DNA of 38,802 bases from Hydrogenophaga sp. (GCF_018780385.1 NZ_JADMJO010000024.1:1-38802), one strand, 5' to 3'. Counted from the first letter of the stretch, positions 15,408-25,358 are shown. Notes: generated from the letters alone by a model not told the origin. Numbers and translations are program-made.

Positions 15408-15447
15408 GCTGTCTGTACGACAGCGCACGCAGTGGCCCGATCGGGCC
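15408..15447. other. Inverted repeats between the hydrolase gene and the ABC permease gene
   Basis: GCTGTC-TGTAC-GACAGC (15408-15424) and the perfect palindrome GGCCCGATCGGGCC (15434-15447) lie just beyond the permease stop. They could form terminator hairpins for the exporter genes, but no T-run follows. Confidence 0.35.
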
Positions 15448-15449
15448 GA

Positions 15450-17957
15450 TCAGGTGCCGCTGCGCAGCAACATCGCCGGGTTCAGCCGCATCTGCGCCAG
15501 CAGATAACGCGCACCCAGCCCCAGGCTCACCGCGCTCACGCCGATGGCGGTGAGTGCGCCGGTCCAGTACAGGCCCATGGGGTCCAGATCGAGCCGCCAG
15601 CGCAGCAGGCCGGTGGCCAGTGCGCTGCCGGCCAGCGTGGCAAAGCCGGCCGTCACCACCGCGAGCAGCAGGTATTCCCAATACAGCACGCGACGCAGGC
15701 TGGAGAGGCGCGCGCCCACCGCGTGCATCACCGTGGCCTCGAACACCTGGCGCGCTCGGCTGCTGGCCACCACGCTGGCGAGCACCAGCAGGCTGGCCGC
15801 CAGGCACACGCCGGCCACCACCGCCAGGCCACTGCTGGCGCGGCCCATGAGCACGCGCGTTTCGCGCAACAGTGATTCGGTGCGCACGGTGGCGATGTTG
15901 GGCGCGGCGGCGGCCAGCCGGTCTTGCGCCTGCAGGGCTTCGGCCGGGTTGAGCCAGGCGGCGCCCACGTGGCGGGTGATGTGGGGGTCGAGCACACCGT
16001 CGCTGAAGATGCCTTCCAGCCACAGGCGCGCCTGCAGCCGCTGCTGGCTGTAGATGGCGGTCAGCTCGGCCTGCACCGGTGCGCCCAGAATCTCGAAGGT
16101 GAGGCGGTCGCCCACCTTCAGGCCGAGTTGGTCGGCTTCTCGATCTTCCATGGCCACCAGCGGAGCGCCGGTGTGGTTGGCCGGCCACCAGGCGCCGTCG
16201 CGGATCACCACGTCGTCGATGTTGCCGGCGCGGTTGCTGAATTTCTGCTCGTCACGCGCTTCGCGCACGCGCTGGCCATCGTCGCTGTCGCGCAGCGCTT
16301 CGCCGTTCACCCCGGTGAGGCGGCCCAGCACCAGCGGTGCGGTGGTGAGCTGGCGCAAGCTGGGCTGGGCTTTCAGCGTGTCTTGCAGCAGCGGGATCTG
16401 TTCGGTCTGCACGTCGTAGAACACCAGGGCCGGCGCGTTCTCGGGCACGGTTTCGTTCACCGCGCGCAGGAGCGAGGTGACCACCAGCGTGCAGGCCACC
16501 AGCAGCGTGAGTGCGGCGCCCAGAGAAAGCAACGCGGCACGCAGCGGCGAGTCGCTGCGCTGCAGGCCGGCCATGGCCAGGCGCAATTCAAACGGCAGGT
16601 CGGCACCGGGCCGATTGAGCTGGCTTCGAGCCAGGCCGCGCAGCAGGCGCGTCACGCCTTCGAGCAGCACCAGCAGCAGCACCGTGGCCACCACGAAGGC
16701 CAGGCCAAAGCGCGCATCGGGCACGCTGGCCACCACCAGCGCACCCACCACCGCGGCCACGCCACCCGTGAGCCACCACACGCGCCTGGGCGTCTTCAGC
16801 GTGTTGCCGTCGATGCCACGAAACAGCGCGGCCGGCGAGACCGACAGCGCGCGGCCCAGCGCGGGCAGTGCGAAGGTGAGCGCGGTCAGCACGCCGAAGC
16901 ACAGGCCCACCAGCGAGGGCAACCACAGCCCCCTGAGCAGAGGCGCCGGCGGCAACTGCTGCGCGGCGGCCAGCGTACCGCCCAAGGCCAGTGCGTTGCC
17001 GATCACCACACCGCCCAGGCTGGAGAGCAGCGCCAGCATCAGGATCTGCAGCAGCACCAGAGCGGCCAGGCGACCATCGCGCAGGCCCACGGCGCGCAGG
17101 GTGGCCAGTGTGCCGAGCTTGCCCTGCAAGTAGGCCTGCACACTGTTGAACACGCCCAGCCCGCCAATGAACAAGGCGGAGAAACCAATGAGCAGCAGGC
17201 CCGAGCCGATCTGGCCCAGCACCTCGGCCATGCGGTCGCTGCGTTCGTCAAATGTGGTGACTTCGGCTGCCAGATCGGGGAACGCCGCCATGAAAGCGTC
17301 GCGCCATTCGGCGGGCTGCGCGGTGCGCACGCGGTAGTGGTACTCCACGCGGCTGAGTGGCTGCACCAGGCCGGTGGTGGCCAGGGCGCCGTCGGCCACC
17401 AGCACCGGGGCGCCGCCCCAGTCGGCGCGCAGGCTGCGGTCGGGCTGGCGCACCACCAGGGCGCGCACCTCCAGGCTCAGGTTGCCCACCTCCACGGTGT
17501 CGCCAGGTTTGAGGTCGAGACGCCGGGCCAGCGTGGCGTCCAGCGCCGCGCCCCACACACCGTTGATCTCGGTCAGCGCGGCGGCCAGTGGCCCGGCCGG
17601 GGCGAGCTCCACCGTGCCGTACAGCGGGTAACGTTGGTCGGCGCTCTGCAGTTCGATCAGCTGCGCACGGCCGTCGGGTGCGCGCAACATGGTGCGCAGC
17701 TCCACCAGACGCGAGACCGCGCCGCGTTCGTTCATCCACGCCAGCACCTCGGGCGCCAGTGCCTCCGTCTGCTCCACCTCCAGGTCACCACCAAACAGCA
17801 GGCGCGCATCGCTTTGCAGTGCGCCGGCCACCTGGCGGTACAGCCCGCCGCCGGCTGTGACCAGGGCAACCCCCAGCACCAGGCAGGCGCAGAAGATCCA
17901 CAGATGCCGGCCACTGGCGCGCAGGTCGCGCCAGGCCAGGCTAAACAGGAACCGCAT
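15450..17957 (-). CDS. ABC exporter permease, FtsX-like (YbbP type)
   Basis: Large permease of 835 residues with the two-module MacB/FtsX layout. There is an N-terminal membrane anchor ([17 protein letters not shown]), a periplasmic domain, then a set of three to four helices from about residue 258, a central pair, and a second FtsX module near the C-terminus ([20 protein letters not shown] onward). Size and layout match YbbP, whose E. coli partner is the ATPase YbbA. Substrates of YbbAP are not firmly known; lipoprotein or hydrophobic-molecule export is discussed. The start overlaps the ATPase stop by 17 bases, so the two form one unit. It ends near inverted repeats at 15408-15447. Confidence 0.9.
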   Translation of the reverse strand: MRFLFSLAWRDLRASGRHLWIFCACLVLGVALVTAGGGLYRQVAGALQSDARLLFGGDLEVEQTEALAPEVLAWMNERGAVSRLVELRTMLRAPDGRAQLIELQSADQRYPLYGTVELAPAGPLAAALTEINGVWGAALDATLARRLDLKPGDTVEVGNLSLEVRALVVRQPDRSLRADWGGAPVLVADGALATTGLVQPLSRVEYHYRVRTAQPAEWRDAFMAAFPDLAAEVTTFDERSDRMAEVLGQIGSGLLLIGFSALFIGGLGVFNSVQAYLQGKLGTLATLRAVGLRDGRLAALVLLQILMLALLSSLGGVVIGNALALGGTLAAAQQLPPAPLLRGLWLPSLVGLCFGVLTALTFALPALGRALSVSPAALFRGIDGNTLKTPRRVWWLTGGVAAVVGALVVASVPDARFGLAFVVATVLLLVLLEGVTRLLRGLARSQLNRPGADLPFELRLAMAGLQRSDSPLRAALLSLGAALTLLVACTLVVTSLLRAVNETVPENAPALVFYDVQTEQIPLLQDTLKAQPSLRQLTTAPLVLGRLTGVNGEALRDSDDGQRVREARDEQKFSNRAGNIDDVVIRDGAWWPANHTGAPLVAMEDREADQLGLKVGDRLTFEILGAPVQAELTAIYSQQRLQARLWLEGIFSDGVLDPHITRHVGAAWLNPAEALQAQDRLAAAAPNIATVRTESLLRETRVLMGRASSGLAVVAGVCLAASLLVLASVVASSRARQVFEATVMHAVGARLSSLRRVLYWEYLLLAVVTAGFATLAGSALATGLLRWRLDLDPMGLYWTGALTAIGVSAVSLGLGARYLLAQMRLNPAMLLRSGT

Positions 17958-18639
17958 CGGCTGCCTGTCCCGTGGTCATGATGGCGCTCAGATGGCCGTC
18001 GTGCAGCCGCAGCACCCGATCGCAGCGGGCGGCGAAGTCGGGATCGTGCGTCACCAGCACCAGTGTGGTGCCGGCCTCCCGATTGAGTTCGAACAACAGG
18101 TCGCGGATGGCCTCCCCGGTGTGGTCGTCCAGGTTGCCGGTGGGCTCGTCGGCCAGCAGCAGGCGAGGGCGGTGCACCAGCGCCCGGGCAATGGCCACGC
18201 GTTGCTGTTCGCCACCCGAGAGCTGGCTGGGGTAGTGATCTTGCCGCGCGCCCAGGCCAACGCGCTGCAGCAAGGCAGTGGCGCGGCTGTGGGCGTCGCG
18301 TTGTCCGGCCATCTGCAGCGGCAGGGCCACGTTGTCCAACGCGCTCAGGCTGGGCAGCAGGTGGAACGACTGGAACACAATGCCGATGCGGTCGCGCCGC
18401 AGGTCGGCCAGCGCGTCGGCGTCCATGCCACCGAGTTCGGTGCCGTCGATGGCGATGCGCCCACCGGCCGGGCGCTCCAGGCCCGAGAGCAGCAGCAGCA
18501 GGGAGGTCTTGCCCGAGCCCGAAGGCCCGGTGATGGCGATGCGCTGGCCAGCGGCCACCGACAGGTACACCGAGCGCAGCACGTCGATGCGTGCCGAGCC
18601 CAGCTGGTAATGCATGGACACGTCTGAAATTTCGATCAT
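17941..18639 (-). CDS. ABC exporter ATPase (YbbA/LolD type)
   Basis: Cytoplasmic ATPase of 232 residues that powers the overlapping FtsX-type permease. Walker A is GPSGSGKTS at 38-46, followed by the Q-loop region [17 protein letters not shown], the signature LSGGEQQR, Walker [13 protein letters not shown], and the H-loop in LVTHD. All are intact and typical of the MacB/LolD/YbbA group. The start at 18639 lacks a strong ribosome site, but the frame upstream is antisense to the lipoprotein-gene promoter region and unlikely to be coding. The gene is divergent from the sensory operon. Confidence 0.93.
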   Translation of the reverse strand: MIEISDVSMHYQLGSARIDVLRSVYLSVAAGQRIAITGPSGSGKTSLLLLLSGLERPAGGRIAIDGTELGGMDADALADLRRDRIGIVFQSFHLLPSLSALDNVALPLQMAGQRDAHSRATALLQRVGLGARQDHYPSQLSGGEQQRVAIARALVHRPRLLLADEPTGNLDDHTGEAIRDLLFELNREAGTTLVLVTHDPDFAARCDRVLRLHDGHLSAIMTTGQAADAVPV

Positions 18640-18849
18640 GCGGGGTGAGTTCACGCTTGGAGGCAAAGGTTCAGTATGCCCAGCGGTGCCGCAAGCCGCA
18701 TGGAGCAGGACTTTTTGCGCGCTGCAAGCCCGGGATGTTGCGCCCTCGTGACGCGCAAGCGACCCTGGCGCCCTACACTGGGTAGGGTAGGTGCAACAGA
18801 ATGTTGTGCGTGATCCTGTGGTTTCCTGATGGACTGACAACACGTTCCT
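18640..18849. other. Divergent intergenic region, ABC exporter versus sensory operon
   Basis: This 210-base region must hold promoters for both directions. The one clear structure is an inverted repeat with arms CAACA and TGTTG around GAA (18794-18806), a possible operator. No strong sigma-70 match was found. Confidence 0.35.
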
Positions 18850-19890
18850 ATGACACATGGCGCAAGCCCACTGATGGCCGGCGAACAGGGGAGAGGCGAT
18901 CTGCGCGGCGGATGGCGAGGCCGCGCGTGGCGCTGTGCCGCTGCCGTGGTGTTGCTGGCGCTGACCGCTTGCGGGGAGCCGGTCATGCCGCCGCTCACCG
19001 TGGGCATGAACCCCTGGGTGGGTTACGACCCGCTGGTGCTCGCGCGCGACCGCGGCCTGACCGACCCGCGCCGGCTGCGCGTGGTGGAGCTGCCCTCCGG
19101 ATCGGAAACGCTGCGCCACCTGCGCAACGGCCTGCTCGATGCCGCCACGCTCACGCTCGACGAAGTCCTGCGACTCGCCGACAGCGGTGTCGAGGTGCGC
19201 ATCGTGGCGCTGCTCGATGCGTCCAGCGGTGGCGATGCCGTGATGGTTGCGCCGCGCATCGGTTCGCTGGCGCAACTCAAGGGAGAGTTCATAGCCGTGG
19301 AAGACTCGGCCGTGGGGTCCCTGCTGCTGCACCGCATGCTGAAGAAGGCGGGTCTGAACCGGGCCGACGTGAGGGTGGTCAACATGGAGGTCACCGAGCA
19401 CCTGGGGGCTTTGCAGACCGCCCGGGTGGGCGCGGCTGTGACCTACGAGCCTCTGGCCCGCGCCATGGAGCAAGCCGGCTACCGGCGCGTCTTTGACAGC
19501 AGCAAGATTCCCGGCGAAATCCTGGACGTGCTGGTGGTGCGCAAGGACGTGCTGCAGCAACGCCCCGCCGACGTGGATGCGTTGCTGGGAGCCTGGTACG
19601 CCGGTCTGCACGTGTTCCAGCTCGACACGCCCGGCGCGGCCGACTCGCTGGCCCGGGGCACCGATCTCACGCCATCGGACTACCAGGCGGTGCTGGGTGG
19701 TTTGCACTTCTATTCCCGGGAGGCGTCCGCGCGCGAACTCTCGGGGACCCCGCCCGCGCTGGCGGCGCAGGCTCAAAACGTGGTTGGCACACTGACCGAG
19801 GTCGGGCTGCTGCGGCAGGCACCGCGCTGGGACGAGCTGATCGATGGTGCCCCCATGCGCCGCTTTCAGACCAGCAGGCAGGCTCCGTGA
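18850..19890 (+). CDS. NMT1-like periplasmic binding lipoprotein linked to a sensor kinase
   Basis: Binding protein of 346 residues. A hydrophobic stretch ends in the lipobox LTAC with Cys41, so it is a lipoprotein. The mature part opens with LTVGMNPWVGYDPLVLAR and has NMT1/SsuA-like features: an ETLRHLRNGLLDAATLTLDE block and a VTYEPLARAM block in the second lobe. No transporter genes follow. Instead the stop overlaps the start of a histidine kinase (GTGA), so it is translationally coupled to a two-component system. It probably presents a ligand to the kinase or senses one. The n-region before the hydrophobic core is long (about 28 residues), so the start may be the Met at residue 9. Confidence 0.85.
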   Translation: MTHGASPLMAGEQGRGDLRGGWRGRAWRCAAAVVLLALTACGEPVMPPLTVGMNPWVGYDPLVLARDRGLTDPRRLRVVELPSGSETLRHLRNGLLDAATLTLDEVLRLADSGVEVRIVALLDASSGGDAVMVAPRIGSLAQLKGEFIAVEDSAVGSLLLHRMLKKAGLNRADVRVVNMEVTEHLGALQTARVGAAVTYEPLARAMEQAGYRRVFDSSKIPGEILDVLVVRKDVLQQRPADVDALLGAWYAGLHVFQLDTPGAADSLARGTDLTPSDYQAVLGGLHFYSREASARELSGTPPALAAQAQNVVGTLTEVGLLRQAPRWDELIDGAPMRRFQTSRQAP

Positions 19891-22538
19891 CGAAGCTGTC
19901 GTCCCGCCTGACCCTGCCGGGTCGCTGGCTCATGCCATTGATGCTGGTGCTCTTTGCGCTCACGGCGTCCACCATCAACTACGTCGTGCAGTTGCGCGAT
20001 GTGGGCGCGCAGGTGCTGGATCAGGAGACCCGGCGGTTGCGCGAGCGCCTGAGTGTCGAGCAGAGCCGCCTGAGTGTTCAGTCGGGCATGGACAACCAGG
20101 TGCTGGTGCGCCGGCTGGTGGGTGGCCTGGGGTTGTACAGCGGCATGCAACACACCTGGCTGCTGCAGCCCAACGGCCTGGTGCAGGCTTCGCTGGTACG
20201 CGCCGACATCGGTCAACCCTTCGGTGAGGTGCTCCGCCAGCGCACCGACCTCGCCGGTGTGAGTGGTGTGGTGTTCAACGGTCCATCGGACGTGGCCATC
20301 ACCGTGGTTCACCTGGCGGCCCCGCGGCAACTGGTGGGCGTGGTGCCGTTCACCACGGGTCGTCGCCTGATCGCGGTCGTCGATCTGGGCCTGCCCCAGG
20401 CCCAGCGATTTGCCGGCATGCAGCAGGAAGCCCTGCGCGAAGGCCTGTTGTTGCTGGGCCTGACCATCCTGCTGGCGCTGGTGGTGCATCTGGTGTGGTT
20501 TCGCCGGGCCCGGCGCCTGGCCATGGCCCTCAAGCGCATGGGCGAAGGGGAGTTGCAGGCCCGCGCCGGACTGCACGGATACGACGAACTGGCCATGATC
20601 GGCAGCGAGGCCGATCGCATGGCCGAGCGCTTGCTGAGCGGGCAGACACGGTTGCGACACCTGGTCGATCTGGTCGACCGTTCGCCCGTGGTGGTGGTGG
20701 AATGGTTCAACGAGCCCGGTTGGCCCGTGAGCTATGTCAGTCAGTCGGTGGCGCAGTGGGGCTACCAGCCCGCGGAGCTGCAGCACGGCAAATTGACCTA
20801 CGCAGAACTCATCCATCCCGACGACATCGAACGCGTGACGACCGAGGCCGCCCGCTACTTCAAGGATGGGCCCGACGAGCACCGCCAGGAATACCGGTTG
20901 CGACGCGCCGACGGAGGCTGGGTCTGGGTTGATGACCGCACCACACTGACCCGTGACGAGCACGGCGTCATCACCGACATCAGCGGAATCTTGCTCGATA
21001 TCACGGTCCAGAAAGAGGCTCAACTTGCGCAGCAGGAGCAGGCCGAGTTCCTGCGCCTGTTCTACGAACTTCCCTTCATCGGCATGGCGATCTCCGCACC
21101 CGACTCCACGCGTTGGCTGCAGGTCAACAGCCAGCTGTGCGCGATCCTGGGCTATTCGCGCGAGGAACTCACGCGCATGACCTGGGCCGAAATGACGCCC
21201 CAACCCGATCTGGACGAGAACCTCGCGTTGCGCGACAAGATGCTGGCCAACCGCACCGACAACTACTCGATGCGCAAGCGCTTCGTGCGCAAGGACGGCA
21301 GCTTCGTGCACACCGAGATCGATGTGCGTGCGGTGCGCCACCCCGACGGCACGCTCAAGCACCTGTTCGCCACCATCAAGGACATCACCGAGCGGCTGCA
21401 GGCGGAAGCGGCGATCGCCAAGCAGAGGGACCTGCTGGAACTGGCCGAGTCCATGGCCGGACTGGGCAGCTGGGTGTACGACACGCAGAATCAGAGCATC
21501 TGGTGGTCGCGCCAGATGTACCGCAACTTCGGTCGCGACCCGGCGCTCGGGCCGCCGATGGACCTGGCCGCCTACCTGGCGTGTCTCCACCCCGACGACC
21601 GCGCGCGTGCCGACGGTTTCATGCGCGCCGTGTCCCGCGCCGAGGAAATGATCACGGCCGAGTTCCGCCGCCATCCCGAGCTGGGACCGCTGCGCTGGTT
21701 CCGTGGCAGTGTGCAGAGCAAGCCCCTGCCCGACCGGGGTGGCTACCACTACAGCGGTACCTTGCTCGACATCACCCAGCTCAAACTGGCCCAGACCACG
21801 CTGGAACAGTCCAACGTCGAGCTCGAACAACGCGTGACCGAACGCACCGCCCAGTTGCGGGGCCTCAACGAAGAACTGGAGGCCTTCTCGTACACCGTAT
21901 CGCACGATCTCAAGGCCCCGCTGCGCGGGATCGACGGCTACAGCCAGCTGCTCGAAGAGGAGCACGGCGCTCAGCTCAATGAAGAAGGGCGCCAGTTCCT
22001 GGTCCGCATCCGCCGCGGCGTGTTGCAGATGGGCGACCTGATCTCCGGCCTGCTGGACTACTCGCGCATGGAGCGGCGCACCATGGAGCACCAGCGGGTG
22101 GACGTGCCGGCCCTGGTGGCGCAGGTGATCGAAGGCCATGCCGCCGACATCGAGAGCACCCGTGTGCGGCTGAGCCTGCTCCTGGAGCCGATGGTGCTGC
22201 AGCTGGATCGGGAAGGCATGGCGGTGGTCATGCGCAACCTGGTGGGCAATGCCATCAAGTTCAGCCGCACCAGGGACCAGCCCGTGGTCGAGATCGGTGC
22301 CCGCACCGAGGGCGCGCGTCGTATCCTGTGGGTGCGCGACAACGGGGTGGGCTTTGACATGAAATACCACGACCGCATCTTCGGCATCTTTCAGCGCCTG
22401 CAGCGCGCCGAGGACTACCAGGGCACCGGCCTGGGCCTGGCGCTGGTGGCCAAAGCCGTGCAACGCATGGGCGGCCGTGTCTGGGCCGAGAGCCAGCCGG
22501 AACAGGGCGCCACTTTCTTTCTGGAATTTCCGTCATGA
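19887..22538 (+). CDS. Membrane PAS-domain sensor histidine kinase
   Basis: Sensor kinase of 883 residues with a GTG start that overlaps the lipoprotein stop. The first membrane helix is at about 14-34, a periplasmic domain of about 150 residues follows, and the second helix is at about 186-205. HAMP-like sequence comes next, then three PAS/PAC units at about 260-375, 385-505 and 515-635. A short coiled coil leads to the HisKA domain with His673 in TVSHDLKAPLRG. The HATPase has the N-box NLVGNAIKFS, DNGVGFD, and GTGLGLAL. There is no receiver domain, and the cognate receiver is the next gene. The catalytic core resembles phytochrome-type kinases of the Rcp1 pathway. The periplasmic domain could contact the lipoprotein, which is inference. 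Confidence 0.93.
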   Translation: MTKLSSRLTLPGRWLMPLMLVLFALTASTINYVVQLRDVGAQVLDQETRRLRERLSVEQSRLSVQSGMDNQVLVRRLVGGLGLYSGMQHTWLLQPNGLVQASLVRADIGQPFGEVLRQRTDLAGVSGVVFNGPSDVAITVVHLAAPRQLVGVVPFTTGRRLIAVVDLGLPQAQRFAGMQQEALREGLLLLGLTILLALVVHLVWFRRARRLAMALKRMGEGELQARAGLHGYDELAMIGSEADRMAERLLSGQTRLRHLVDLVDRSPVVVVEWFNEPGWPVSYVSQSVAQWGYQPAELQHGKLTYAELIHPDDIERVTTEAARYFKDGPDEHRQEYRLRRADGGWVWVDDRTTLTRDEHGVITDISGILLDITVQKEAQLAQQEQAEFLRLFYELPFIGMAISAPDSTRWLQVNSQLCAILGYSREELTRMTWAEMTPQPDLDENLALRDKMLANRTDNYSMRKRFVRKDGSFVHTEIDVRAVRHPDGTLKHLFATIKDITERLQAEAAIAKQRDLLELAESMAGLGSWVYDTQNQSIWWSRQMYRNFGRDPALGPPMDLAAYLACLHPDDRARADGFMRAVSRAEEMITAEFRRHPELGPLRWFRGSVQSKPLPDRGGYHYSGTLLDITQLKLAQTTLEQSNVELEQRVTERTAQLRGLNEELEAFSYTVSHDLKAPLRGIDGYSQLLEEEHGAQLNEEGRQFLVRIRRGVLQMGDLISGLLDYSRMERRTMEHQRVDVPALVAQVIEGHAADIESTRVRLSLLLEPMVLQLDREGMAVVMRNLVGNAIKFSRTRDQPVVEIGARTEGARRILWVRDNGVGFDMKYHDRIFGIFQRLQRAEDYQGTGLGLALVAKAVQRMGGRVWAESQPEQGATFFLEFPS

Positions 22539-22963
22539 ACAAGCCTGCCTCCCTGCCTCCCATCCTGCTGGTTGAAGACAACCCGATGGACCTGGACCTC
22601 ACGCTGCGCGCTTTCAACAAGAAGAAGTTCTCCAACACCATCCTGATCGCGCGTGATGGTGAAGAGGCGCTGGCTTTCATGGCGCGCTGGGAAGAAGGAG
22701 AGCCGGTGCCGGCGGTCATACTGCTCGACATCAACCTGCCCAAGCTCAATGGACTGGAGGTGCTGCAAAAACTCAAGGCACACCCGTTGTACCGACGCAT
22801 TCCGGTGGTGGTGCTCACCTCGTCGAAAGAGAACTCCGATCTCAAGACCGCCTACGATCTGGGTGCGAACTCGTACATCGAGAAGCCGGTGAGTTTCAGC
22901 AAGTTCATTGAAGTCGCCGAGCACATCGAACTCTATTGGTGCCTGCTCAACGAGCGGCCCTAA
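22535..22963 (+). CDS. Single-domain response regulator, Rcp1 type
   Basis: Receiver-only protein of 142 residues, longer than CheY as is typical for Rcp1-like regulators. Acidic residues are in LLVEDNPMD, the phosphoacceptor is Asp65 in LLDINLPK, Thr95 is in VVLTSSKE, and Lys117 is in YIEKPVSF. There is no output domain. It overlaps the kinase stop in an ATGA arrangement, so it is the coupled partner. Rcp1-type regulators usually pass phosphate on or act by protein contact, and the downstream target is not visible. Confidence 0.93.
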   Translation: MNKPASLPPILLVEDNPMDLDLTLRAFNKKKFSNTILIARDGEEALAFMARWEEGEPVPAVILLDINLPKLNGLEVLQKLKAHPLYRRIPVVVLTSSKENSDLKTAYDLGANSYIEKPVSFSKFIEVAEHIELYWCLLNERP

Positions 22964-22978
22964 CCCTGGGAAACAGCC

Positions 22979-23431
22979 ATGATCAAGTACCTCATTCCCG
23001 TCGACGGCTCTGACCAGTCCATGCACGCCGCCTACCATGCCATGCGCCTGGTCAGCGCGGGTCTGAAAGCCCGCTTCGTGGTGGCCAATGTGCAGGAAGC
23101 GCCCAACCTCTATGAACTCGTGGTGGCACACGATCCCGACGTGCTGCACGAGGTGAGCGATGCGGCCGGGCACGATCTGGTCCGCCCCGCTGTGGCCCTG
23201 CTCACTTCTGCAAGCCAGCTGGTGGAGGAAGTTGTGGCCAGCGGTGACCCGGCCCACGCCTTGGTCGAGCTGGTGGAGAGTCATGAGTGCGACGCGGTGA
23301 TCATGAGCGCCCACGGCAGTGGTGAAAGCGAGCGTGGCCTGGGTTCGGTGGCGCAGCACATGGTGCAGCACTGCGCCGTGCCGGTCACCATCGTGCGGCC
23401 CGCCCCCACCGAGCCGTCAGACGCGTCCTGA
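22979..23431 (+). CDS. Universal stress protein, UspA family
   Basis: Cytosolic protein of 150 residues, one Usp domain. It begins MIKYLIPVDGSDQSMHA, with the acidic residue of the nucleotide site in PVDGSD, and ends with the ATP-binding-like loop SAHGSGESERGLGSVAQHMV. The loop is close to the G-X2-G-X9-G-(S/T) pattern of ATP-binding members, though the second Gly spacing differs slightly. It starts 15 bases after the response regulator and is probably the fourth gene of the sensory operon, a link between the signal and a stress response. Usp proteins act as dimers. Confidence 0.9.
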   Translation: MIKYLIPVDGSDQSMHAAYHAMRLVSAGLKARFVVANVQEAPNLYELVVAHDPDVLHEVSDAAGHDLVRPAVALLTSASQLVEEVVASGDPAHALVELVESHECDAVIMSAHGSGESERGLGSVAQHMVQHCAVPVTIVRPAPTEPSDAS

Positions 23432-23446
23432 AAAGGCTCGCAACGG

Positions 23447-24076
23447 TCAGTGCGCCGGCAGGTGCATGGAAACCCGCGCGATCACCATCGCTTCCATTTC
23501 GACGACCCATTCGCCGCTGCCGCTGTCGGACTGCACCAGCAGCCGATAGCGGCGGCCGCCCCAGGCGGCGGTCAGCAGTGCATGGATCGTGGCGGATGAG
23601 AGTGGCGGTTGCAGATCCCTGCAGGCCACGAAGGCCTGTTCCCAACGGTCAGCGAGTTCGTCGTACACACGGCGGTGGTGCTTGGGCTCCGCCACGCGGT
23701 GCTCAAGCATCAGCATCTCATGGTCGACCGCGGGCAGGCCATCGAGCCGCGTGTCGCAGGTGATGCGCACCAGGCGCTTCACGCGCTCTTGCCAGGCGAT
23801 GTCTGAAGGTGCGATGACCTCCGCATCAAGCCGGGCGAGCAGCGCATCGACGCAATGCCGAACATATCCCGAGAGCAGCGCTTCCTTGTCTGGAAAGTAG
23901 TCGTACAGCGTGCCGACCGCAATGCCGGTTTCCAGCGCCACGGCGCGCGTGGTCACGCCCTCCCAGCCGTGCGCGTTCCAAATCCGAACAAAGGCGTCGT
24001 AGATTGCCTGCACGGTGAACTTGCTGCGTGCCTGCGTGGGGCGTTTCAGCGGCTTGGAGCGGGGTGCGTCGGGCAT
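23447..24076 (-). CDS. TetR-family transcriptional regulator
   Basis: Regulator of 209 residues from the chosen start at 24076. A helix-turn-helix lies near the N-terminus: AVALETGIAVGTLYDYFPDKEALL is the diagnostic region. The C-terminal ligand domain includes VDHEMLMLEHRV and ends WVVEMEAMVIARVSMHL. The gene is divergent from the DUF2855 gene. An earlier Met at 24115 is in frame, but it leaves only 11 bases to the divergent start and lacks a ribosome site, and the gap from 24077 holds a good inverted repeat. The neighbour is the likely target. The gene is convergent with the stress-protein gene, 15 bases apart. Confidence 0.87.
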   Translation of the reverse strand: MPDAPRSKPLKRPTQARSKFTVQAIYDAFVRIWNAHGWEGVTTRAVALETGIAVGTLYDYFPDKEALLSGYVRHCVDALLARLDAEVIAPSDIAWQERVKRLVRITCDTRLDGLPAVDHEMLMLEHRVAEPKHHRRVYDELADRWEQAFVACRDLQPPLSSATIHALLTAAWGGRRYRLLVQSDSGSGEWVVEMEAMVIARVSMHLPAH

Positions 24077-24091
24077 TGGCGGGTTTTCCGA

Positions 24092-24109
24092 ACCCGCGTT
24101 GATGCGGGT
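24092..24109. promoter_or_regulatory. Candidate TetR operator
   Basis: Inverted repeat with 6-base arms ACCCGC and GCGGGT around GTTGAT, in the gap between the divergent TetR and DUF2855 genes. It would be coding if TetR used its earlier start. Confidence 0.45.
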
Positions 24110-24126
24110 CGCCATACAGTTATCGA

Positions 24127-25251
24127 ATGAACAACACATTCACTTTAACCCGCCTTGAAACGCGGAAAAACGCCCTCGGCACCACCCGTGTCGTGACCAC
24201 GCAAGACAACGCCGCGCTGCAGCCCGGCGAGGTGCTGATGAAGATCGACCGCTTCGCGCTCACCACCAACAACATCACCTACGCCGCCTTTGGCGATGCA
24301 CAGTTGAAGTACTGGTCGTTCTTCCCGACCGGCGATGCCGACTGGGGCCACATGCCGGTGTGGGGCTTTGCCGACGTGGTGGCATCAACGGTGGAGGGTG
24401 TCGAAGTCGGCGAACGTTTCTACGGTTACTTTCCGATCTCGAGCCACTTCCGCATGCAGCCGGTGCGCGTGACACCACGCGGCTTCTACGACGGTGCGCC
24501 GCACCGCGCCGAACTGGTCTCCGCCTACAACCAGTACATGCGCTGCAGCAACGACACGGGCTACTCGGCGGCGCTGGAGGACTACCAGATGCTGGTGCGC
24601 CCGCTCTTCATCACCTCGTTCATGCTCGCCGACTTCCTGGAGGACAACGGCTTCTTCGGCGCGAAGCAGATCGTGGTGTCGAGCGCGTCCAGCAAGACCG
24701 CCTTCGGCACCGCCTTCTGCCTCGATGCACGCGACGGCCTCACGCTGATCGGCGCGACCTCGGCGGGCAATCGCGCCTTTGTTGAAGGCCTCGGCTGCTA
24801 CGACCGCGCGGTTGACTACGCCGAGGTGACTGCGCTGCAGACGGACGTGCCGACGTTGTATGTCGACTTCGCGGGCAACGATGCGTTTCGCGCCACCGTG
24901 CACCATCACTTCGGGGATGCGCTGGTGTACGACTGCTATGCCGGGTCGGCGCAGAACACCGCCTTCCTGAGCCAGACCAGGCTGCCCGGCCCGGAGCCAG
25001 CGTTCTACTTCGCGCCCGTGCAGATCCGCAAGCGCAACGCCGACTGGGGTCCGCAAGAGGTGAACCGCCGTTTCAACGAGGCGCAAGGAAAGTTCATTGC
25101 GATGCTGGCCACGCCCGGCAACCGCTGGATGGCGCTCGCGCAGGGCAATGGTTTTGCGCATGCACAGGCGGTGATCGCCGACCTGCATGCGGGCAAGGTC
25201 GATCCGCAAGAGGCGCATGTGGTGCGGATCGGAGAACGGTTGGGCGAGTGA
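24127..25251 (+). CDS. DUF2855 family protein (MDR-like)
   Basis: Protein of 374 residues that I assign to DUF2855. The N-terminal half is reminiscent of medium-chain dehydrogenases (GEVLMKIDRFALTTNNITYA, then GERFYGYFPISSHFRMQP). The middle has VVSSASSKTAFGTAF, a Ser-rich turn where dehydrogenases bind nucleotide. The catalytic zinc ligands of alcohol dehydrogenases are not evident. Members are often in clusters for lipid or aromatic metabolism, and a biochemical role is not established. It is divergent from a TetR gene that probably represses it. No clear ribosome site precedes the ATG. Confidence 0.85.
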   Translation: MNNTFTLTRLETRKNALGTTRVVTTQDNAALQPGEVLMKIDRFALTTNNITYAAFGDAQLKYWSFFPTGDADWGHMPVWGFADVVASTVEGVEVGERFYGYFPISSHFRMQPVRVTPRGFYDGAPHRAELVSAYNQYMRCSNDTGYSAALEDYQMLVRPLFITSFMLADFLEDNGFFGAKQIVVSSASSKTAFGTAFCLDARDGLTLIGATSAGNRAFVEGLGCYDRAVDYAEVTALQTDVPTLYVDFAGNDAFRATVHHHFGDALVYDCYAGSAQNTAFLSQTRLPGPEPAFYFAPVQIRKRNADWGPQEVNRRFNEAQGKFIAMLATPGNRWMALAQGNGFAHAQAVIADLHAGKVDPQEAHVVRIGERLGE

Positions 25252-25358
25252 GCTGTTGAATACGGCGCCACTCAGTCGGCGTACCCAGCTGGCAGGAAGT
25301 TATGAACAGTTGCGTCAGACGGATCCGGTCGCCTGCCAGCAGATCGCAGGCCATGGCC

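Noticed and set aside
15434..15447. Perfect palindrome GGCCCGATCGGGCC as an operator
   Set aside because: It abuts the permease stop, away from any start, so a terminator-like hairpin or chance in GC-rich DNA is more likely.
15924..17981. Long plus-strand open frame opposite the FtsX-type permease
   Set aside because: The translation is Gln/His/Gly-rich and low in hydrophobic order, as expected for antisense of a Leu/Ala-rich membrane protein; the minus strand encodes a complete permease.
18640..19776. N-terminal extension of the ABC ATPase frame
   Set aside because: It runs antisense to the lipoprotein gene, and the ATPase domain begins right at the start codon at 18639.
19866..22463. Long minus-strand open frame opposite the PAS kinase
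   Set aside because: It is antisense to a complete kinase with all catalytic boxes; its translation shows only His/Gln/Gly-rich shadow composition.
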